13,036 nucleotides of DNA from Granulosicoccaceae bacterium (GTDB lineage Bacteria; Pseudomonadota; Gammaproteobacteria; DAOVJZ01). The DNA lies in NCBI GenBank assembly GCA_030632035.1, contig DAOVJZ010000016.1:1-13036 (forward strand), written 5' to 3'. The notes under the pieces are model-generated. The model worked only from the letters and a program-made list of their open reading frames with translations, had not been told where the DNA came from and did not search any database. Below, piece by piece: positions 7,761-13,036 of this stretch. The position numbers and the translations under genes were made by a program. Position 1 is the stretch's first letter. Each line of letters opens with the position of its first letter.

Positions 7761-8800
7761 ATGGGCACGCTGAAAATATAGAGCCATCAGATAGCTCTGT
7801 GCAAGATAATAAAATAGAACACAAGATTGTTGTTTTATTGGTTGACGATCAGGAGATAATCGCCAATGGCATTGAGAAAATGCTTAAAAATGAAAAAGAT
7901 ATCGAAATGCACTACATTGATAATCCTAAAATTGCTGTCCAGAAAGCAATTGACATCAATGCCACCATTATCCTGCAAGATCTGGTGATGCCCAATGCAG
8001 ATGGTATGATTTTATTACGCTTTTACAAAGCTCATCCTGCAACACAAGGCATCCCCGTTATTGTTCTCTCCAGCAAAGAAGACCCAAAGGTAAAAAGTAA
8101 TGCTTTTACCAATGGCGCTACTGACTATCTGGTTAAACTTCCAGACAAGGTAGAACTCATTGCCCGTATTCGCGCACATTCAAACACCTATATGGCACAA
8201 CTGGAACGTGATGCAGTCTATTTCGCATTAAACGAAACCCAGAAAGAACTGGAAACGAGTAATAAAAAATTAAAGATACTCTCTTCCATGGATAGCTTAA
8301 CTCAAATACCAAACCGTCTCACCTTTGATAAAACGCTCAATAAAGAATGGCGTAATGCTCACAGAAGTCATCAACAATTGTCACTCCTTATGCTCGATAT
8401 CGATCACTTCAAAAAATACAACGATGGCTATGGCCACCAGAGTGGAGATAATTGTCTCGTACAAGTTGCGCAGACACTACACGCATCCACAGACCGTCCT
8501 ATGGATCTGGTCTGTCGTTATGGTGGTGAGGAATTTGGTATCATCCTTCCCGATACACCTATTGAGGGTGCCATGAAGGTGGCTGAAAAAATGCTGGAAG
8601 ATGTCGCTAACCTGAAGATAAAACATAAGCTCTCTGACACAAGTGATATTGTCAGTGTCACCATAGGCATTGCCTCATGTTACCCTGAAGAAGACACACT
8701 ACCAGCAAGCCTGATATCCATGGCTGATCAGGCTCTCTATCTAGCCAAGGAAAAAGGTAGAAACAGGGCTGAGCCTTATAAGCCTGACAACGAATACTGA
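7757..8800 (+). CDS. wspR: REC-GGDEF diguanylate cyclase response regulator WspR
   Basis: Output of the pathway: makes c-di-GMP from two GTP when phosphorylated by WspE, favouring surface attachment and matrix production in relatives. 347 residues. The receiver (about 23-145) has D30-D31, phospho-Asp D75 in ILQDLVMP and the K127 region YLVKLPD. A helical stalk (about 146-176) leads to the GGDEF domain (about 177-342). Metal-binding LDIDHFKKYNDG (213-224), an intact active site GGEEF (256-260) and an RxxD product-inhibition site R247-P-M-D250, five residues upstream of GGEEF, are all visible. The cyclase should therefore be active and feedback-inhibited. A 22-residue polar N-terminal extension precedes the receiver. 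ATG 7757 overlaps the wspF stop, with AAGG at 7746-7749. It is the last gene of the operon; no convincing terminator hairpin follows. Confidence 0.95.
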   Translation: MNGHAENIEPSDSSVQDNKIEHKIVVLLVDDQEIIANGIEKMLKNEKDIEMHYIDNPKIAVQKAIDINATIILQDLVMPNADGMILLRFYKAHPATQGIPVIVLSSKEDPKVKSNAFTNGATDYLVKLPDKVELIARIRAHSNTYMAQLERDAVYFALNETQKELETSNKKLKILSSMDSLTQIPNRLTFDKTLNKEWRNAHRSHQQLSLLMLDIDHFKKYNDGYGHQSGDNCLVQVAQTLHASTDRPMDLVCRYGGEEFGIILPDTPIEGAMKVAEKMLEDVANLKIKHKLSDTSDIVSVTIGIASCYPEEDTLPASLISMADQALYLAKEKGRNRAEPYKPDNEY

Positions 8801-8828
8801 CCCTTTTATATGTAACAATCTTCTGATT

Positions 8829-8837
8829 TGGTATAAA
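8829..8837 (+). promoter_or_regulatory. Candidate extended -10 promoter of fdxA
   Basis: TGGTATAAA matches an extended -10 element (TGn followed by TATAAA, one base off TATAAT) in the only real intergenic gap of the window. The -35 region is poor: the best reading is ATGTAA at 8810-8815 with a 16-base spacer. Transcription would start near 8844, about 28 bases before the fdxA ATG. The rest of the 8801-8871 gap shows nothing else recognisable. Confidence 0.5.
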
Positions 8838-8859
8838 ATCGCCTCTCACAATAATAAAC

Positions 8860-8864
8860 GGGAG
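8860..8864 (+). promoter_or_regulatory. Ribosome binding site of fdxA
   Basis: GGGAG with a 7-base spacer to ATG 8872; a good Shine-Dalgarno match. An AAGG closer to the ATG is too near to be the main site. Confidence 0.7.
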
Positions 8865-8871
8865 TTAAGGC

Positions 8872-9195
8872 ATGACATTCATTGTCCTTGAGGATTGTAT
8901 CAAGTGTAAATACACTGACTGTGTTGAAGTATGTCCTGTCGATTGCTTTCATGAAGGCCCTAATTTTCTTGTTATTGATCCGGATGAGTGTATCGACTGT
9001 ACCCTGTGTGAGCCAGAATGTCCGATTGAAGCAATAGTCTCTGAAGATGATGTCCCTGATGATCAACAGGAATTCATTGCGTTGAATGCTGAATTATCAC
9101 GCGAATGGCCTGTTATCACCGAACAGAAAGACGCACTACCAGATGCAGACGACTGGGCGGGAAAACAAGGCAAGCTTAAAGATTTAAAAAGATAA
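8872..9195 (+). CDS. fdxA: 7Fe ferredoxin ([3Fe-4S][4Fe-4S]) FdxA
   Basis: Small soluble low-potential electron carrier, 107 residues, close in layout to Azotobacter vinelandii ferredoxin I. The [3Fe-4S] ligands should be C9, C17 and C50, and the [4Fe-4S] ligands C21, C40, C43 and C46. This follows the standard 7Fe pattern, with ECIDCTLCEPECP at 39-51. C12 and C25 are the extra non-ligand cysteines also present in that family. The C-terminal tail (about 60-107) is acidic then lysine-rich, as usual for the type (LNAELSREWPVITEQKD). It has its own promoter candidate and ribosome site, so it is likely transcribed apart from the wsp operon. The redox partner is not indicated by the neighbours. 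Confidence 0.95.
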   Translation: MTFIVLEDCIKCKYTDCVEVCPVDCFHEGPNFLVIDPDECIDCTLCEPECPIEAIVSEDDVPDDQQEFIALNAELSREWPVITEQKDALPDADDWAGKQGKLKDLKR

Positions 9196-9223
9196 AATCT
9201 GTTTGTAACAGCTTCATATTCAG

Positions 9224-12079
9224 GTGACAAAAAATAACAATAACCTTCTTCTACTGGAACTCTCCGACGACCCATTACGCCTGATTGCACGGCACATTAT
9301 AGAAAACTTTTCAGATAAACTGCCTGATCTGACTCAGCTCGTTATACTCCTGCCGGAATCCGGCAACAATAGTCGGTTACGACAATATCTGCTCGAAGAA
9401 AGTGGTAAAAAGCAATGGCACGCATTACTCGGTCCAGAAATATCTACTCTCAAGATCTGGGTAAAAACCAATATTCCCGGCCCTGAAAAAACAGCTACCG
9501 GTTATTTACGTGAACTTATTCTGGTTAACGCACTACTCAAATATCCTCATTTATATAAAGAAAGCAGTCCCTGGGCCCTATCTGATAGTCTATTACACCT
9601 GTTTGATGAACTGACACTCTACAAATTAGATCCCTTCTCTTCCGAGCAAGACTTTACGCAATCGTTACAAAAAGCCTATGGTGTTTTTGAAGGCTCACTT
9701 GAATCACTAAATCGCGAATCGAAGCTGGTTTACACTCTGTGGAAGGCATGGCACGAACAGCTCGCACAAGAAAATATTATAGATAGTGCCAGTGAGTGGA
9801 TCATAAGAATGAGTGATTTCGGTGCAATCAACCCAGACACGCATTTTTATATTATTGGCAATGACAACCTGCTTCCCGTCGAAAAAGAATGGATCAAAGC
9901 ACTCTATGATAAAAAACAACTGACCCTTGCCTTATACAAGGAACATCTTTCCAACTTTGATTTTATTTCTGCAGAACCCGCCATAGAAAATAATAGTCTC
10001 CTTTCCTGTGTGTATGACCATACTAGCGATACCTTGATTGATAGAACAAAAAAAGCAAAAAAAGAATTTGACCAATCAAATGCAATAAAACACATATCAA
10101 TAGCCACGCTTAATAATGCTGAATCAGAAGCCATTGCTGTTGATATTCAGGTCAGACAATGGTTACTTGATGGTAAGAAAAATATTGGCATTGTCACCAA
10201 TGACCGCCGTCTTGGCCGACGCATCCGCGCATTGCTGGAACGCGCCAATATTAATGTGCAGGATAATGCTGGCTGGGCACTATCAACCACACGTGCAGCA
10301 GCTGTACTGGAACGCTGGATACAAACCATGGAAGAAAATTTTAACTATGTCCCGTTACTGGATGTACTCAAGTCTCCATTTATCCTGTCTGATTGGGAAT
10401 ATGAAAAAAGAATTGAGCTGGTTTATCGACTTGAACAGGATGTTGTTCAGCACGGAAACATAAGTGGAAACCTCGAACGATTCAGGCAATATATTAAATT
10501 AAGACAAAAACGACTTAACAACACATCCAATATAACAGACGATCTAAATAAGCTGTTGGATCTCCTTGAACAGGCTTCTACCCCGCTCGCAAAAATACTG
10601 GAGAACCCATCTGATAACCATAAAGCCACCTACATCATAGATAATTTGCTTGAAAGCCTGAAAAGAATTGGTATGTACGAACTTCTTGAACAAGATGATG
10701 CCGGATGTCGCTTATTGCAGGAACTGGTACTGATGCAACAATCTGCCAAGCAGGCCAATATTCGCATAAACTGGCTTCAATGGCGTGAATGGCTTGGTAA
10801 AACGCTAGAGCAATATAACTTTACCCCAGCATCCAATAGCCATTATGTACAGCTTGCCAGTCTTGAGCAAACCGGATTTTTTAATTTTGATGCCCTAATT
10901 ATCGCCGGTGCAGACACACGTCATTTGCCGGGTACCCCTGATCACACTCCTTTCTTTAATGAGAACGTTTATTTACAACTTGGTCTGCCATCACGCTATC
11001 AGGTATTTGAAAAAAGATTTTTCCTTTTCCGGCGTCTGCTTGAATCAGCACCGCTTGTATTAATTACCAGTCACGAGGAAGAGGGCCATGATCTACTTCA
11101 ACTGTGTTCGTGGGTTGAAATATTGAATACGTTTCATGAAATGGTATTTGATAAATCACTTGCTAATAATGGACTCACTGCTCTGGTTAACAGCCCTGAT
11201 GCTCAGATATTTAACAAGGAAGATATTCCTCTGCCACAACCTGTTAAAAGGCCAGCAGTTTCAGTACCCATATCCATCCTGCCTGACACCATTAGCGTAA
11301 CCGCACATCAACATCTTATCGATTGCCCATATAAGTTTTTTGTTAATTATTGCCTGAACCTTAAACCGGAAGAAGAAGTAAGTGAAGTGCTTGAAAAAAG
11401 TGATTATGGAAGCAAAGTGCATCTATGCTTACAGGCTTTCCACTCTGATCTTGATGACCACCCCGGGCCTTTTTCTGACAAAATCACGGATAACAACCGC
11501 AGTGATGCTATAAAAATGCTCGAAAATATCTCTTTTTCTGTTTTCAGAGAAGATGTAGAAGATAATTTTGAACATCGTGGCTGGTATAACCAGTGGCACT
11601 CTCTTATTCCTGCTTATATTGACTGGCAAAAAAATCACAACACAAGCTGGACAGTTTCTGAAACCGAGAAAAATTATCTTGAGCCCGTTTCTCCGCATAT
11701 AAAACTCAAGGGCCGTCTGGATAGAGTTGACATAAAAGAAAATGAAACAACAATTATCGATTACAAAACCGGACAGATTGCAACAAAAGATGAACTGCAA
11801 ACCGGAGAATCAGTTCAACTCCCGTCTTACAAAATATTATCAGGTGATAATACAAAAGAAGTTGCCTTTCTTGGTATTGAAACCAGAAAAATTAGTAAAA
11901 AAAATGCTATCGCCGATGATGAGCTGGAAACACTAACTGATAGCGTTAATCAACGCCTTGTAAACATATTCTCGGAACTGCATAAGAATCAGTCCATGCC
12001 TGCATGGAGTAACGAAAAGATCTGTGGTCGTTGTCAGGCCAGTGGTGTATGTCGTAATGGAGGCTGGCCAGATGAATAA
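9224..12079 (+). CDS. AddB-like PD-(D/E)XK nuclease, probable DNA-break repair protein
   Basis: 951 residues, resembling the 'probable DNA repair protein' relatives of AddB/RecB nucleases that pair with a UvrD-type helicase. The N-terminal and central parts look like an inactivated helicase scaffold. I see no Walker A in the first 100 residues (LVILLPESGNNSRLRQYL is where AddB helicase similarity would begin). IIAGADTRHLPG and FNENVYLQLGLPSRYQ (about 558-595) match the conserved AddB central block. The C-terminal nuclease (about 690-951) has LIDCPYKFF (C701), YGSKVHLCLQAFH, GRLDRVD (D833) and IIDYKTG (D846, K848). The cysteines C934-x2-C937-x5-C943, together with C701, form the four-Cys pattern of the AddB/Cas4 Fe-S cluster. 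The start is GTG 9224. An in-frame stop lies at 9206, no ATG is nearby and no clear Shine-Dalgarno is present, so the exact start is less certain than the product. Confidence 0.85.
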   Translation: MTKNNNNLLLLELSDDPLRLIARHIIENFSDKLPDLTQLVILLPESGNNSRLRQYLLEESGKKQWHALLGPEISTLKIWVKTNIPGPEKTATGYLRELILVNALLKYPHLYKESSPWALSDSLLHLFDELTLYKLDPFSSEQDFTQSLQKAYGVFEGSLESLNRESKLVYTLWKAWHEQLAQENIIDSASEWIIRMSDFGAINPDTHFYIIGNDNLLPVEKEWIKALYDKKQLTLALYKEHLSNFDFISAEPAIENNSLLSCVYDHTSDTLIDRTKKAKKEFDQSNAIKHISIATLNNAESEAIAVDIQVRQWLLDGKKNIGIVTNDRRLGRRIRALLERANINVQDNAGWALSTTRAAAVLERWIQTMEENFNYVPLLDVLKSPFILSDWEYEKRIELVYRLEQDVVQHGNISGNLERFRQYIKLRQKRLNNTSNITDDLNKLLDLLEQASTPLAKILENPSDNHKATYIIDNLLESLKRIGMYELLEQDDAGCRLLQELVLMQQSAKQANIRINWLQWREWLGKTLEQYNFTPASNSHYVQLASLEQTGFFNFDALIIAGADTRHLPGTPDHTPFFNENVYLQLGLPSRYQVFEKRFFLFRRLLESAPLVLITSHEEEGHDLLQLCSWVEILNTFHEMVFDKSLANNGLTALVNSPDAQIFNKEDIPLPQPVKRPAVSVPISILPDTISVTAHQHLIDCPYKFFVNYCLNLKPEEEVSEVLEKSDYGSKVHLCLQAFHSDLDDHPGPFSDKITDNNRSDAIKMLENISFSVFREDVEDNFEHRGWYNQWHSLIPAYIDWQKNHNTSWTVSETEKNYLEPVSPHIKLKGRLDRVDIKENETTIIDYKTGQIATKDELQTGESVQLPSYKILSGDNTKEVAFLGIETRKISKKNAIADDELETLTDSVNQRLVNIFSELHKNQSMPAWSNEKICGRCQASGVCRNGGWPDE
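12059..12063 (+). promoter_or_regulatory. Ribosome binding site of the UvrD/AddA-like gene
   Basis: GGAGG inside the end of the AddB-like gene, 8 bases before ATG 12072. It favours that start over ATG 12081 and ATG 12096 and implies translational coupling of nuclease and helicase. Confidence 0.7.
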
Positions 12080-13036
12080 TATGGTGAGTGATCCCATGAA
12101 TGCTATCCAGCCTGATTTGAATATTGCTGTTTCTGCCTCTGCTGGCACCGGAAAAACCTGGCTATTGGTTTCACGCATTGTCCGCTTGTTACTGGAAGAC
12201 ACAAAACCCGATGGCATTCTGGCAATCACCTTTACCCGTAAGGCCGCTGCTGAAATGCAATCCCGTTTGAGCAAATGGCTACTTGATATGGCCAAGGCTG
12301 ATCAATCGAAACTTGATCAAATACTGAAATCTATCGGTATCACTCCCGATGAAGCAATACGTAAAAAAGCAGCAAGCCTGTATGAGACATTGCTTTACAG
12401 CTATCGTCCTGTCAAGACAACAACATTTCATGCTTTCTGCCAATCTCTGTTGCAACGTTTTCCGCTGGAATCCAATATACCGGTTGGCTTTGAACTGGTA
12501 GAAACAGGAACAGTGCTCTATAAGGAAGCATGGAATGCGCTGTTTAATGAAGCTACACGCAAACCTGAAGATGAACTGGCACAAGCACTGGAAACCATTT
12601 TTGCCAAGTGCGGCTCAACCAGTAGTAGCGAAAAGGCATTGCTCGGATTCCTTGACCATAGCAATGACTGGCAGGCATTTACCATAGGAAAAGACAATCC
12701 AGTAGACTATGCCACTAGCCAGTTAAAACAACTATTGGATATTACAGATCTTCAACCAAAAGAATTTAATACACCAGTCACTGATTATTTGATTCAATAT
12801 GCAGAGTTATTAAAGGCCAACACCAAAACTGATATCAGGTTTGGAGATCTGATTATAACCTCAATAAATGAAAAGTTAGAACAAAACATCTTATTAACTC
12901 AACTAAAGCCCGTTTTTTTAAAAGCAAATGGGGATCCTCGCACCCGTGAATCAAAACCAGCCCAGACAAAACGCATGGGGGCTGAAAAAGAAGAGTTATT
13001 TCTAAATCTGCATAACAAGTTGCAAGCAATTATATT
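12072..13036 (+). CDS. UvrD/AddA-like superfamily 1 DNA helicase (3' partial)
   Basis: N-terminal 321 residues of a UvrD-family helicase; the frame is open to the window end. Walker A SASAGTGKTW (K28) is near the N-terminus, followed by motif Ia LAITFTRKAAAEMQSRL (about 54-70) and the Ib-like TTTFHAFCQSLLQRFPLE (about 116-133). These are the signature N-terminal motifs of AddA/RecB-type helicases, which unwind DNA ends with ATP and usually carry a C-terminal nuclease domain; that part lies beyond the window. The gene overlaps the upstream AddB-like nuclease by 8 bases, so the two probably act as one complex on double-strand breaks. AddA and RecB share these motifs, so the fragment alone cannot separate them. 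The AddB-like partner favours an AddA-type role. Confidence 0.88.
   Translation, partial: MNNMVSDPMNAIQPDLNIAVSASAGTGKTWLLVSRIVRLLLEDTKPDGILAITFTRKAAAEMQSRLSKWLLDMAKADQSKLDQILKSIGITPDEAIRKKAASLYETLLYSYRPVKTTTFHAFCQSLLQRFPLESNIPVGFELVETGTVLYKEAWNALFNEATRKPEDELAQALETIFAKCGSTSSSEKALLGFLDHSNDWQAFTIGKDNPVDYATSQLKQLLDITDLQPKEFNTPVTDYLIQYAELLKANTKTDIRFGDLIITSINEKLEQNILLTQLKPVFLKANGDPRTRESKPAQTKRMGAEKEELFLNLHNKLQAII

Noticed and set aside
8764..8786. Imperfect inverted repeat CAGGGCT/AGCCTG at the end of wspR as a possible terminator.
   Set aside because: It lies inside the coding sequence, has a bulge, and is not followed directly by a T-run.
11933..12295. 120-codon - strand frame spanning the AddB-like/UvrD-like junction.
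   Set aside because: It is opposite conserved helicase motifs including Walker A, and has no ribosome site or recognisable domain.

Overview
The window is about 40% GC by eye and tightly packed. All recognisable genes lie on the + strand. It reads as chromosome of a gammaproteobacterium outside the high-GC pseudomonads. This rests on three things: the Wsp-type gene set, an Azotobacter-type 7Fe ferredoxin, and the beta/gamma-proteobacterial style of the AddB-like/UvrD-like pair. I cannot name the genus from the sequence.

Region 1 (1-8800) is a Wsp-type chemosensory operon in the canonical order wspA-B-C-D-E-F-R. It encodes a membrane methyl-accepting receptor (5' end outside the window), a CheW adaptor, a CheR methyltransferase with a TPR tail, a second CheW adaptor with an N-terminal cysteine motif, a hybrid CheA kinase with a C-terminal receiver, a CheB methylesterase, and a REC-GGDEF diguanylate cyclase. 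The genes are separated by at most 15 bases or overlap. Two junctions are ATGA overlaps. The expected logic is as follows. The receptor, through WspB/D, controls WspE autophosphorylation. WspE phosphorylates WspR, which makes c-di-GMP, and WspF, which resets the receptor against WspC. No cheY, cheD or cheZ is present, so the output is a second messenger and not the flagellar motor.

The most unusual feature is in WspE. It is 940 residues long and carries two tandem Hpt-like domains. The first has the phosphorylatable His (H52). The second has Tyr (Y223) in its place.

Region 2 (8801-9195) starts with a 71-base gap holding an extended -10 promoter candidate, followed by fdxA, a 7Fe ferredoxin with all cluster cysteines.

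Region 3 (9224 to the end) is a DNA-break-repair pair. The first gene encodes an AddB-like PD-(D/E)XK nuclease with a four-cysteine Fe-S pattern and no visible Walker A motif. The second encodes a UvrD/AddA-like helicase, cut by the window edge, whose start overlaps the nuclease gene by 8 bases.

I saw no tRNA, rRNA, CRISPR, insertion sequence or convincing terminator. There is no gene-free stretch over 300 bases.
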